Positions 46,620-60,700 of a stretch of DNA of 64,000 nucleotides are shown piece after piece. Made by a program: the position numbers and the translations under genes. The notes beneath the pieces were generated by a model, which did no database searches, was not told the DNA's origin, and saw nothing but the letters and a program-made list of their open reading frames with translations. Position 1 is the stretch's first letter. The number at the start of each line of letters is the position of its first letter. Source of the stretch: Patiria pectinifera (taxonomy: Eukaryota > Echinodermata > Asteroidea > Valvatida > Asterinidae); the NCBI GenBank assembly GCA_029964075.1, contig CM057144.1, positions 16,515,281 to 16,579,280 on the forward strand. The letters are read 5' to 3'.

Positions 46620-49600
46620 GTGAAATTAAATATTTGTAAGGGTTAACCTTGCCTTTTATTCAAAATTAGGCAAAATTTGATTTTCGAGTAAAATTAATTA
46701 TTGTAAGGGGTTAACCTTGCATTTTGATCGAAATTGGGCAAAATTTCATTTTTCTGAAAGATTTACATTTCTAAGGGGTTCACCTTGCCTTTTATTCAAA
46801 AATTGGGCAAAATGTGATTTTCGAGTAAGATTAAATATTTGTAAGGGGTTAACCTTGCCTTTTATTCAAAATTGGGCAAAATTTGATTATCGAGTAAAAT
46901 TAATTATTGTAAGGGGTTAACCTTGAATTTGGATCGAAATTGGGCAAAATTTCATTTTTCTGAAAATTTACGTTTGTAAGGGGTAAACCTTGCCTTTCAT
47001 TCAAAATTGGGCAAAATTTGATTTTTCTGAAAAATTTAATATTTGTAAGGGGTTAACCTTGCATTTTGATCGAAGTTGGGAAAAATTTGATTTTTCTGAA
47101 AAAATTACATTTGTAAGGGGTCAACCTTGCATTTTGATCTAAATTGGGCAAAATTTGATTTTTTTGAAAAATTTACATTTGTAAGGGGTAAACCTTGCAT
47201 TTTGATGAAAATTGGCCAAAATTTCATTTTTCTGAAAAAAATTACATTTGTAAGGGGTTAACCTTGCATTTTGATCAAAATTGGGCAAAATTTTATTTTT
47301 CTGAAAAACTTACATTTGTAAGGGGTTAACCTTGCCTTTCATTCAAAATTGGGCTAAATTTGATTTTTCTGAAAAATGAAATATTTGTAAGGGGCTAACC
47401 TTGCATTTTGATGAAAAATGGCCAAAATTTCATTTTTCTGAAAAAAAATTACATTTGTAAGGGGTTAACCTTGCCTTTCATTCAAAATTGGGCAAATTTG
47501 CTTTTTGAGTAAAATTAATTATTTGTAAGGGGTTAACCTTGCATTTTATTCAAAATTGGGCAAAGTTTGAATTTTCTGAAAAATTTCCATTTCGAAGGGG
47601 TTAACCTTGCCTTTTATTCAAAATTGGGCAAAATTGGATTTTTCTGAAAAAATTACATTTGTAAGGGGTTAACCTTGCATTTTGATCGAATTTGGGCAAA
47701 ATTTGATTTTTCTGAAAAATTTACATTTGTAAAGGGTTAACCTTGCATTTTGATAAAAAAATTGGCCAAAATTTCATTTTTTTGAAAAAAATTACATTTG
47801 TAAGGGGTTAACCTTGCATTTTGATCAAAATTGGGCAAAATTAGATTTTTCTGAAAAATTTACATTTGTAAGGGGTTAACCTTGCCTTTCATTCAAAATT
47901 GGGCTAAATTTGATTTTTCTGCAAAATTAAATATTTGTAAGGGGTTTAACCTTGCATTTTGATGAAAATTGGCCAAAATTTCATTTTTGCGAAAAAAAAT
48001 TACATTTGTAAGGGGTTAACCTTGCCTTTCATTCAAAATTGGGCAAATTTGCTTTTCGAGTAAAATTAATTATTTGTTAGGGGTTAACCTTGCATTTTAT
48101 TCAAAATTGGGCAAAGTTTGAATTTTCTGAAAAATTTCCATTTCGAAGGGGTTAACCTTGCCTTTTATTCAAAATTGGGCAAAATTGGATTTTTCTGAAA
48201 AATTTACATTTGTAAGGGGTTAACCTTGCATTTTGATCGAAATTGGGCAAAATTTGATTTTTCTGAAAAATTGACATTTGTAAGGGGTTAACCTTGCATT
48301 TTGATCGAAATTGGGCAGAATTTGATTTTTCTTAAAAATGTTACATTGGTAAGGGGTTAACCTTGCTTTTTATTCAAAATTGGGCTAAATTTGAATTTTC
48401 TGAAAAATTTCCATTTCGAAGGGGTTAACCTTGCCTTTTATTCAAAATTGGGCAAAATTCGATTTTTCTGAAAAATTTACATTTGTAAGGGGTTAACCTT
48501 GCATTTTGATTTAAATTGGGCAAAATTAGATTTTTCTGAAAAATTTACATTTGTAAGGGGTTAACCTTGCATTTTGATGAAAATTGGCCAAGATTTCATT
48601 TTTCTGAAAAAATTACATTTGTAAGGGGTTAACCTTGCATTTTGATCGAAGTTGGGCAAAATTGGATTTTTCTGAAAAATTTACATTTGTAAGGGGTTAA
48701 CCTTGCCTTTCATTCAAAATTGGGCAAAATTTGATTTTTCTGGAAAAAAAATTACATTTGTAAAGGGTCAACCTTGCATTTTGATCTAAATTGGGCAAAA
48801 TTTGATTTTTCTGAAAAATTTACATTTGTAAGGGGCTAACCTTGCATTTTGATGAAAATTGGCCAAAATTTCATTTTTCTGAAAAAATTTACATTTGTAA
48901 GGGGTTAACCTTGCATTTTGATCAAAATTGGGCAAAATTAGATTTTTCTGAAAAATTTACATTTGTAAGGGGTTAACCTTGCCTTTCATTCAAAATTGGG
49001 CTAAATTTGATTTTTCTGCAAAATTAAATATTTGTAAGGGGTTTAACCTTGCATTTTGATTGAAATAGGGCAAAATTTCATTTCAAGTACAATTAAACGT
49101 TTGTAAGGGGTTAACCTTGCATTTTGATTGAAATTGGGCAAAATTTCATTTTTCTGAAAAATTAAAATTTCTAAGGGGTTAACCTTGCCTTTTATTCAAA
49201 ATTGGGCAAAATTTGATTTTCGAGTAAAATTAAACATTTGTAAGGGGTTAACCTTGCATTTTGATTGAAATAGGGCAAAATTTCATTTCAAGTAAAATTA
49301 AACATTTGTAAGGGGTTAACCTTGCATTTTGATTGAAATTGGGCAAAATTTCATTTTTCTGAAAAATTAAAATTTCTAAGGGGTTAACCTTGCCTTTTAT
49401 TCAAAATTGGGCAAAATTTCATTTTGAGTAAAATTAAACATTTGTAAGGGGTTAACCTTGTATTTTGATTGAAATTGGGCAAAATTTTATTTCGAGTAAA
49501 ATTTAACATTTGTTATGGGTTAACCTTGCATGTTGATTGAAATAGGGCAATATGTCATTTTTCTGAAAAATTAAAATTTCTAAGGGGTTAACCTTGCCTT

Positions 49601-51945
49601 TCATTCAAAATTGGGCAAAATTTGATTTTCGAGTAAAATTAAACATTTGTAAGGGGTTAACCTTGCATTTTGATTGAAATTGGGCAAAAATTTTTTTTTC
49701 TGAAAAAATTACATTTGTAAGGGGTCAACCTTGCATTTTGATCTAAATTGGGCAAAATTGGATTTTTCTGAAAAATTTACATTTGTAAGGGGTTAACCCT
49801 GCCTTTCATTCAAAATTGGGCTAAATTTGATTTTTCTGCAAAATTAAATATTTGTAAGGGGTTTAACCTTGCATTTTGATGAAAATTTCATTTTTGTGAA
49901 AAAAAATTACATTTGTAAGGGGTTAACCTTGCCTTTCATTCAAAATTGGGCAAATTTGCTTTTCGAGTAAAATTAATTATTTTTAAGGGGTTAACCTTGC
50001 ATTTTATTCAAAATTTGGCAAAGTTTGAATTTTCTGAAAACTTTACATTTGTAAGGGGTTTACCTTGCATTTTGATCGAAATTGGGCAAAATTTGATTTT
50101 TCTGAAAAATTTACATTTGTAAGGGGTTAACCTTGCATTTTGATCGAAATTGGGCAGAATTTGATTTTTCTTAAAAATGTTACATTGGTAAGGGGTTAAC
50201 CTTGCTTTTTATTCAAAATTGGGCTAAATTTGAATTTTCTGAAAAATTTCCATTTCGAAGGGGTTAACCTTGCTTTTTATTCAAAATTGGGCAAAATTTG
50301 ATTTTTCTGAAAAATTTACATTTGTAAGGGGTCAACCTTGCATTTTGATCTAAATTGGGCAAAATTTGATTTTTCTGAAAAATTTACATTTGTAAGGGGT
50401 TAACCTTGCATTTTGATCGAAGTTGGCCAAAATTTCATTTTTCTGAAAAAAATTACATTCGTAAGGGGTTAACCTTGCATTTTGATCAAAATTGGGCAAA
50501 ATTAGATTTTTCTGAAAAATTTACATTTGTAAGGGGTTAACCTTGCATTTTGATTGAAATAGGGCAAAATTTCATTTCAAGTAAAATTAAACTTTTGTAA
50601 GGGGTTAACCTTGCATTTTGATTGAAATTGGGCAAAATTTCATTTTTCATAAAAATTAAAATTTCTAAGGGGTAAACCTTGCCTTTTATTCAAAATTGGG
50701 CAAAATTTAATTTCAGTAAAATTAAACATTTGTAAGGGGTTAACCTTGCATTTTGATTGAAATAGGGCAAAATTTCTTTTTTCTGAAAAAATAAAATTTC
50801 TAAGGGGTTAACCTTGCCTTTTATTCAAAATTGGGCAAAATTTCATTTTGAGTAAAATTAAAAATTTGTAAGGGGTTAACCTTGCATTTTGATCGAAATT
50901 GGGCAAAATTTAATTTTGAGTAAAATTAAACATTTGTAAGGGGTTAACCTTGCATTTTGATTGAAATAGGGCAAAATTTCTTTTTTCTGAAAAATTAAAA
51001 TTTCTAAGGGGTTAACCTTGCCTTTTATTCAAAATTGGGCAAAATTTCATTTTGAGTAAAATTAAACATTTGTAAGGGGTTAACCTTACATTTTGATTGA
51101 AATTGGGCAAATTTTCATTTCGAGTAAAATTAAACATTTGTAAGGGGTTAACCTTGCATTTTGATTGATATAGGGCAAAATATCATTTTTCTGAAAAATT
51201 AAAATTTCTAAGGGGTTAACCTTACCTTTTATTCAAAATTGGGCAAAATTTCATTTTGAGTAAAATTAAACATTTGTAAGGGGTTAACCTTGTATTTTGA
51301 TTGAAATTGGGCAAAATTTTATTTCGAGTAAAATTTAACATTTGTTATGGGTTAACCTTGCATGTTGATTGAAATAGGGAAATATGTCATTTTTCTGAAA
51401 AATTAAAATTTCTAAGGGGTTAACCTTGCCTTTTATTCAAAATTGGGCAAAATTTGATTTTCGAGTAAAATTAAACATTTGTAAGGGGTTAACCTTGCAT
51501 TTTGATTGAAATTGGGCAAAATTTCATTTTTCTGAAAAATTTACGTTTCTTGGGGGTTAACCTTGCCTTTCATTCAAAATTGGGCAAGAATCAGTTTGCG
51601 AGTAAATTTAACATTTCTAAGGGGTTAACCTTGCATTTTATTCAAAATTGGGCAAAATTCCATTTTTCTGAAGAATTATATTTCTAAGGGGGTTAACCTT
51701 GCCTTTTATTCAACATTGGGCAAAATTTGATTTTCGAGTAAAATTAAACATTTGTAAGGGGTTAACCTTGCATTTTGATTGAAATGGGGCAAAATTTCAT
51801 TTTTCTGAAAAATCAAAATTTCTAAGGGTTAACCTTGCCTTTCATTCAAAATTGGGCAAGAATCGGTTTCCAAGTAAATTTAACATTTGTAAGGGGTTAA
51901 CCTGATCGAAATTAGACACAATTTCACTTTTCTGAAAAAGTAACA
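46620..51945. repeat. 68-bp satellite, long array (about 78 units)
   Basis: Direct tandem units of about 68 bp, each with the conserved core AAGGGGTTAACCTTGC, which contains the 8-bp palindrome GGTTAACC. The rest of the unit is AT-rich and variable (ATTTTGATCGAAATTGGGC, AAAATTTGATTTTTCTGAAA and variants). Blocks of variants recur: the run at about 47330-47700 is repeated about 545 bp later (eight units), and a run near 49425 recurs near 51260 (27 units), so local block duplications built the array. 68 is not a multiple of three and frames are not conserved, so it is not coding. Confidence 0.95.
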
Positions 51946-54722
51946 CAGCTACCTTGCCTGTTATTCAAATGGGCAAGATTTATTTGTTGTGTGAAAAAAA
52001 ACCCAAAGAGACCATAAACTTATTTCAAGATGGTGACATCTCTGAAACAGTCTAATGTAACAAATGACAAGTAAATGACACACCAAAACTGAATCCCAGT
52101 GAACACTATTTCTCCAGGTGTGTGTGATTGCCGGCAGCCCCACACATTTACTGATCTGACTTTTCAATACATCACTTACAACTCCATTCTTACCTCCAAT
52201 ACAAGGCCCAACTGGCATCTTTCAGCCAAATACATTCATATGGTTTGCAAATGTACAATGTACAAAAACGAGCATTATAAGATAATAAATAATGATGACA
52301 AATTAAAAAAAGACACGCTTTACTCCTCATTATGATTTGTAATATTATCCAGACGACCTAAAGTTGTTTTTCAAATTCGACCAGTTCCCGGTATATAATT
52401 CATACAGAATACAGATATTATCACCGAAAGATTACTTTTACTATTTTTGCATCCAAAACAAGGCCATCATAAAAAAAAGTTTGTATTTTATGGGTCACTT
52501 CCATGCATTATCCAAAACTTCAGTCCATGTCCACACTTTGCTAAATGTTGGTCTTCCTTTGTCCAGTTTTATCCATGGACTGTGAGCTATGCATGATGAG
52601 AAATTGATAAAAAAAATATGCATTATTGTCCTTGTAAAAGACCTAATTTGGTTTTTCATGAGGGGGACAATTTATATGAGCCTGGGTATGAAATTGTGGA
52701 CATTTTTTTCTTGTAAGTTTAATAAATAAAGATATTTACACGACATGATTACAATTTGTATACATCTGTTGGAAATCTCTTGTTTACATGCTGCGACAAT
52801 TTCTTAGTATTTCTTCTAAGATTTTAATACGTTTTTCCCCTTCGCTATTTCGATCTCAAAACGATATTTCACAGGATTATCTTTTATCAATTTAATGATT
52901 TACTGCAAAGAAATAACACAAATCCTGTGAAAGACACAATTTTTCATTGATCCAGAAATAGTGAAGTTTTTTTTGTTAATTAATAAATCATGCAATACTA
53001 TGTCCTCAAAAAGAGAAAGTCCATGTTGATTTTTCCTGCAGTTGTTTTGGACTTCATGATTCTATCTTGTCGTTAGATTGTGCTCCCAGAATTTATTAGT
53101 GCTCAAATTTCGAATTGGGCGTGTTTTCTCGGCTCATTGTCACTTTCAGCCTCTGATATTCCCAAAAAAAATATCGAATAGAAAAACCAAAAACGTTGCT
53201 TCTTTGAGCAAAAAAAAAGATTAGTTGATACAATGAGGGGTCAAAGGTTACTTTAGTCTGACAATGTTCCATTGCAATCGACAAGGCTTGTATGAGTCAA
53301 ATTAATATTTATAAATAAAAAGCAAGTAACAGGATGCTAATGAAAATAAGTAATTTATGCATACATGTATATTCAAGGTCAATATGCAAATATTCAAAAT
53401 CAGTGTGAGCACATTTTATGGATATTGGCAGTGATGACTCCGCCCACAATCAGGCACCTAATTTACATAACAATTACGGGTTCACAACCCTTGAAATGCT
53501 GCGACAGACGACTTTGGAAAATTGCAGTTGACATGAGACACCAAACACAAATTGAAAGTGTGCACACACTTATTTAAGGCTCGTGTTTTTTCAGTATTAA
53601 AACCATATTTACAAACATTTACATATCTTTATCTTTTGTACAACCACGGGATGAAATGAACAAAAATGCAGATAATATTCTCGTATGTGTGTGATATACA
53701 TGATATATACATCACAGGAAAAAACAACAACAGCATATACAGGTATAAATATGCCTTGACAGCACCTATAAACAAAAACAAAATATTATCATGCTACATT
53801 GTACAAGGTTTGTGCAATATGTACACTTTACAAATAAGAACCTCAGATTTTCAGAGAACATCAAACAAAAATTTAAAATCTTCCCCGGGAAATAAAAACC
53901 AAAATAAATAAGTTCAGACAAAGCCACAAATGAGAAAAAATAACACATATCTTGAAGATAAACTGTCCAAATACATTTGGAGATTTCGGTGACAATTATC
54001 AACCAAGTCTCAAGAAAGAAATGGATAAAAATAGTTTAAAAATTGAGCTCTGTTAATTTTGCGAACAAATTTTGCCAGTAAATTCATAATTTGATTCATC
54101 ATTGCATAATATATACTTGGAGAAGAACATTTCAATTGCTTCGTGAGAAAATGGGACAAAAAATACAGAATGTTGTAGTGGCTGCATAAGTTTTCAAACT
54201 TGCTACTGGTCCCAGAATTGAAATTAATAACACAAACAAACAATTGGGAAATTATACACACAAAAAACATAAAATTAATTTCAGAGTACGAAATTTCAAC
54301 CAAAGACAGATACCAACATTACTGGCAATGCCAATGGGATTTCCACTTTTTTTCCAGAATTCGCAAAAGGTTTGGAATAACCACACAAAAAATGCAGATT
54401 TATAAAATATGGCTTTCAGGAGCAATTTGTCAAAGGCCAAAATCTTCCTATTAATAACAACACTCTGGGTTTTCTGTATAGCTGCCATATAATCAAGTTC
54501 AAAAGCTCCTTATATGCAATTTCGCAAAAAAAAATTGTGAAGGTTGGCAAACCCTGAAAAGTCTAGCCCATGAGTAATAACAAGATTTGTTTTGACGGAG
54601 AAAAATCCAACTATCAGGTAAATGTGCAGCGTAGTTACTTTAAAAATTAATGGAGAAAATTTGAAATAAACTTGGCACAACTTCAGATGATTTTCTTTAA
54701 AAAAAAAGTGTCTTGACAAGGA
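51946..54722 (-). other. probable 3' UTR and flank of LRCH
   Basis: AT-rich sequence downstream of the LRCH stop with no recognised gene. Minus-strand AATAAA motifs occur at 53092-53097 and near 51979-51984; either could end a long 3' UTR. Confidence 0.35.
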
Positions 54723-57700
54723 TCATACAGCGGATGACAATTTGTGTTGTAATGGGTTATTGGTGAGTAGGGACTGTACCGTTCCTGCTACTTTGACTAG
54801 TCCCTTGCCTTCAAGGATATCAGCTGACGTACACAGCTTTTCCTGAGGAGAAAGAAGACAAGTGTAGTCAGTGTTATGGACATGTTACTAATTGTGGATT
54901 TATAATGGGTTAGGAGACTGGGTACAAATGATGGATCAAGCCAGTGTTTTAGTCGAATCCATCACAAGTCTTCACAAGTCCTCACAAGTCCTCACACGTC
55001 CCTGCAAGTCCTCACAAGTCCCTGCAAGTCCTCAAAAGTCTCTGTAAGTCCTCACAAGTCCCTGCAAGTCCCTGCAAGTCCCTGCAAGTCCCTGCAAGTC
55101 CTCGCAAGTCCTCACAAGTCCTCACAAGTCCCCGCAAGTCCTCACAAGTCCCTGCAAGTCCTCACAAGTCCCTGCAAGTCCTCATAAGTCCCCACAAGTC
55201 CATGCGAGTCCCTGCAAGTCCTCGCAAGTCCTCACAAGTCACCCAGTTCCAATTCAAATCACAAGCCACTTCCCATAGAAACCTGTAACTGTCGATTTGA
55301 ACTGGTTCCATTGACTGTCTAGTTACCAGACTCCTCGTGGCATGCACTTGAATAAGTACATACAGCAAAGACTCTGAGGTTATGAACATGGTGACCATAC
55401 TAATCCTTTTTGTGAACTTACCACTGGGACTCCCGATGTGGCGCAAGCCTTCAGGAAATTCTCAACATTCCTCCGACATTTTGCTGACGACAGTTTAGGC
55501 TGCAAGACCAAAAATATTTCTATTTATTAAGGATTTGGTTGTAGATGAACACGCAATTTAAAATGCATGATAAATCTGACATGCGTATTGACATTTGTGT
55601 GGTTTTGAATAATTCTGCTTTGTCAATGTTCATGTTTCATTCAGAATTTTTTGCAAAAATAGACTGATCAAAAGGAATTTTACTTTTTTATCACCTTATA
55701 AAAAAGAACGCAGAATTCTGAAGCTTTTTGAACTAGTTATGCCATCTAACTTTTTCACTCTAAAACCAAATATTCCATTTCGGTGACAAAAAATGCGTAC
55801 ATTGCTACCAAAGTAAAGCTAATTCCATCCTCTTTTTAATAGGAAAAAATGACCTCAAAAACTAAGCAACTCACTTCAAGGCAGAAGAGAAGTATTTAAT
55901 GTTTGTTGTGCAAACCCTCTTCTGTCCCGGTAGGTTTTGTCCCCAATTTCATAATATTTTATGGCCAAAGCAAAGTGGAATTTCAAGCGCAGCATTTTGT
56001 GGTGGAGGATAACATACCACAGCAGGTGACGGTACATGGATGGTAGGCACAGCGTGGGGGAACACATTATTCATGAAATGGCACAGCACGACACCATCCT
56101 CCAACGCCGCCGGGATGTCATCAGGCAGGTTGACCTTTAACCTGGCCTCAATGCACTGTGGGATACATAGAAACAGACAGACTAGCTATGATCAACTGGG
56201 CGCAAATTCAGGCGAGGACCATTTGTTGAAAAGTGGTTGTTTTGGGACGTAACTTACGCCTGCGCACTAATAAGCAAGGCACCATTGTCTCTATTAAACA
56301 GTGTCATAACGTCATCACAAAGTTTCTTGATCCTGGCTCCCTGCTGTGTTTTATGATGCGCACAGCTATTGGTAACCAGTGATGCAACAGTGTCCTGTGG
56401 TCTGGTTCCTAATAGTCAACTATAGTAGTCCAACCGTTCTGCTTTTCAAGCAAACTATGGCTACCTATAGTTCACGACTGAACTTGCTCTAAGCTTTTTG
56501 ATCATTCAGCAGCATTGCTGTCACTAATGCCGTCAAACGGATGATGGTATGAACTCGTGTACAAGAAAGAGTTAGACACATAGGCCTGGCGCTCATGCAT
56601 CGATGCCATGGGTTTGAACATCATCAGAGTAAAATGTGCCAACTGGCAGACCAGTGAGTGCATGCACTGTGTCTCGCACACTGAGAAGCAGTCAAGAAAT
56701 ACACATGTAGCAACAGGACCAGAATCCATCAAAGCATACGCTCAAATGATATTATAGCTTTTTAATAAAGCCATCCAATCCATTGTTTTAGTGTTTAATG
56801 AGCCAATGCATCGGTCCAAATACATTTGGTTGAAACTGCAATAAACTGTTAACAATCACAGATAATAGCTCATTTTGAGTCTGAACAATTTGATTAAAGC
56901 AGGTTCTTCCTTACGGCAGAAGTTTCGATCTACAGTTTAAAAAATACATGCATCATCAACCATGAAGGACACTGCCAAACTGTACGCGTATTAGTTGTCA
57001 AAATCAAAATACATGTAGAACTAAAAGGAAACAAATAAACTAAAATCATATTAATTCATCTGGGGAATAGCTAACTCCAGGTTAAGTATAACTACAACAA
57101 CAAATTCACAAATTTTTTACTGTCGACTGACACAATTAGACTTGGAGCAAAAAGAAGTTCTGGAAATTAAAGCATGGCGCACCGCTGAATACAAGAACAT
57201 ATGTAAAATGTGAAAAGGAGACAACCAAATTAAAATAAATTATAATGGCAGACCAAAAAAAATCATCACAGTAACATGTACACTGAAATTTAGCAAAGAA
57301 TCCTGAAAAACACAAGCTACTTTTCCTGGAATTAATCGTTTGTCATTACTTGTTTATGTGTGGTATTACACAGACACAATAAATAAACTCTGAAGTCTTG
57401 CATTTAAAAAAAAATTAAAGTACGCAGAAAAAACTTCGAACTTAAAGCATGCAGGTAAAAAACACCAGTAAAACCTGCAGAGTTCAAGTCACATATCGCA
57501 CAATGATTACCATTTGGCAGTGGATGTCGACTGTAAGCGGAATTTGACAGCTTTTCTATAATGTAAATCACCCATATTAACATGGAGCCTTACTTGAAGT
57601 ACGGTTTGTATCAAGGTAAAAGAAAAAAACGCTGAAAGGCCGTCTTTTCGAGGAAGGTCAGTTTCTACCACACAATCTCGCCAATCCACAACCCTAGCTC

Positions 57701-60700
57701 ATGCTGAGTGTCAATGACTAGCTCTTTCGCCACAACATTTCATGCACGTCCGAGACAAAGCGCCAAGACATTCCGGCTTCTTGGAGGACTCACCTTCCGC
57801 ATTTGATCTATTGTGTTTATATCCGACACCGACCGGTAACTGCTCATCCAATTGGGTTTCAACTAAACATTTAACGGACAAATAAAAAAAACACCAAACC
57901 CGACAGAGGAAACACATATTTTACCCAGGAACAAAGGAAAGATACAAGGGAAGAAGAGGTAGGGAATAAGTGGGGTTATTAGAAATGAAGAATAGTTAAC
58001 GAGTGTACATGCGTATACGAAAACAATCGCAATATTCCATTTGATGGGCTGCCTTGCAGCAGGCGATTTTGATTTTTCTTTTATGAACCAAGTTTAAAGT
58101 AAAAATCCTTGATTAAAAAAAAATTATTTTAGTGATATCACAATTTCTTCTTTAAATTCATAAAATCCTCAATTAATGGTTAGTGGGGGAATTACAGACA
58201 AAAAATGCTGAAGAAAAATTTGACAAGTTTTTGCCCCCAGACATTGAAGGGTGTTACAGGGTGGATAAAGAACCAACTTATCTGTGGAGATTTATTGAAA
58301 GTTAAGAATGGTGTGCTGGGAAACTCTGTGCTGTTGGAGCATTAAGGGGTAACTGACAGAGATATGTGGCAGAGGATCCAAAACAATTATGGAGCTAGAG
58401 ATGTGGCCAAATCTGGTGACAAAACCGTGCTTAGGCAAAACTCTCGGTTTCAGACGCCCCAAGAGCTGAATTTTGGTGACTGACCTTTCTGAGCTGCTCG
58501 ATCCGATCCATCTCCTCCCGATATTTGGTCATCTCTCGCTTGACCGTGAAGTTGGGCTGGACCTCCCCCTGTGGTTTACCACCGCCTATGCTGAAGGCTG
58601 CAGTGTGTGGTGGGGGAAGGGTAAGCAAAGCATTTATTAACCTCAAACCCCCTAAGCATATTTAGATGTGTGAAGTCCAAAAATTAAAAAAAGGCCAAAT
58701 AATTTTCCCTGTTTCTGTTTTTAAAGGGACTGGACTGGATTTTCATTTTCCACAAATAAACCCATGAATAAGTCTGGGATGGAAAGGCCATTGAGGTAAA
58801 GCACCGTGCTCAGAAACAGAGAAGATAAAATCCAGAGTTCTCTCCCCTGAGAGAGAATGGTATGGTCCACAAAACTCACCAGATCTTGGCTTGATACTGC
58901 CAAAGGCCGATGCACTATAAGTGGCAGGGGGTGGTGGGGGTGACTTTGCACTGCCTGGGCTCAGTTCCATCTGGAAATCCTTCTCTTCGAGGCCGGGCGA
59001 GTGAAGTGATGATGTGGAATTCCGACTCTGGGGAGGATCAAAATATATGCAATGTACGTTTTTATTGCTAAGCAAAGCCATTAAATTAGACCCAGGTTGC
59101 AGGCCACACATATCGATAAAATATTTGCTTGTACAAATAAAAAAAAAATCAGTTAGCAAATTTTCTAAGCAAAATTCTTAACAAAAGTCTAACAAAAGTC
59201 TAGGCAAATTGTTGAAGTAAATTTATGAAAAAAATTCTAAGCAAAATATCCGAGCAAACTTATTTTTTTAGAAGCAAAATTTCTAGGCAAAATTTCTAAG
59301 CCAAATGTCTAACCTGCACAAAGTTCCTGAGTGCATCTTTCTGTATCTGCTTATTCCTTGCTTTCTCTTCCTCCTGCCGCCTCCTGGCCAGCTGGGCTTC
59401 GTGTCGGCTCTGCGATATCCCGCCGTCACGTGATGAGGACAGCGCTGACGATGACGATGACGTCACCTTGTCGCTTCGCTTCAGCTGCCGATGGCCGTCA
59501 TCGGTGGACGAAGGTAGCCGGCCGTTGGGGAGGTTACTGGCATGACCAGCCGATGACCTACTATGAGGACCAAGGAATCATGGCAAAAATGGTTTGTTGG
59601 AAAAATATAGTTTTTTGAGAGAAAATATCCAAATTAACCTTAAACCTGCCGAGTTCAACACGATCCAACATCAAAATGGATATTTGTGGGCAACAAAATA
59701 AGCTGTTGTTCTAATTGTTGCATTCTCAGCACGCCTCACACTTCAATGGCGGTTGGATATTGACAAGAAGGGGTTAACGATATTTGATATAGTACAGGGT
59801 AACAACATTTAAAATACAAATGCTATTTGAGTTATTCAGCGTGGAAAAAAGAAGTCAGCTTTGAGATTTTTTTCGCAGAAACTTTTTTTTTTAATTAATA
59901 TAAAATTATGATTGTAGCAATAATTTTGTAAAGAGATTTGCCATGCATAATCATCAAAATGCACAAGATTTCATTCTGAATTTTGATGAATTGGTGGTTG
60001 TAAGATGGACCTTTATTGCAAGTTTTTTTTCTGTTTTCTTTTCATCCAGGTCCAAAGATACAGCTGTAATTAATAGTGAAAAGAAAAGCTGGGGATATGT
60101 TGGGATGATGAGACTGTGATGTCTTCAGGGCACCAGACCAAAATAACTGCAGCATGACAAAGGCATTCATCCTGGCACCTGTTTATTTTATTTCCCAAAC
60201 TGAACCCTTCACCCATTTTCCGTCATATTACCTTGTCCCAAGTTCAATCTAGAAGATCAGGAACCATACAATTATACAGAATTATTTTTTTTTGGTAATT
60301 AATTGTCATTACCACAGTTACTTCACACTTCTACTCCCATGCAAATAGGCGAAAAGTTCAAGGATCATTCTAAATTTTATTTTATCTCAGACCACCAAAA
60401 AAACAGAGGTGAAAGCATGTTACAGGGCCTTTATGGACTATACACATTCTATGTGTTACCATCAGATTCAAGCCACCAACACCAGTGAAAAGCAAAAGGT
60501 CAGTGGGCGGAGTTAGAGTATTAAGAAGGGGGGGGATAGAAGAAGGGGAAAGCATGCTTACTTGTAGGAATTTCTGTCTACACTGCTGGACCTGATATTG
60601 TCTGTTACGGTAACCGTGGCCCTCCTTTGTTGTCTCTTTTGCCGGGCGCTGAAAGATGACGTGACAATTGTTCTTACAGAATTTGTAACTTGTGGTTCTT

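Noticed and set aside
46717-46920. Open frame inside the satellite (and a similar one at 51502-51687)
   Set aside because: The 68-bp unit shifts frame each repeat; these are chance open stretches in low-complexity DNA.
46620-51945. Regularly spaced conserved core resembling a CRISPR array
   Set aside because: The intervening segments are related to each other, not unique spacers, and the genome is animal.
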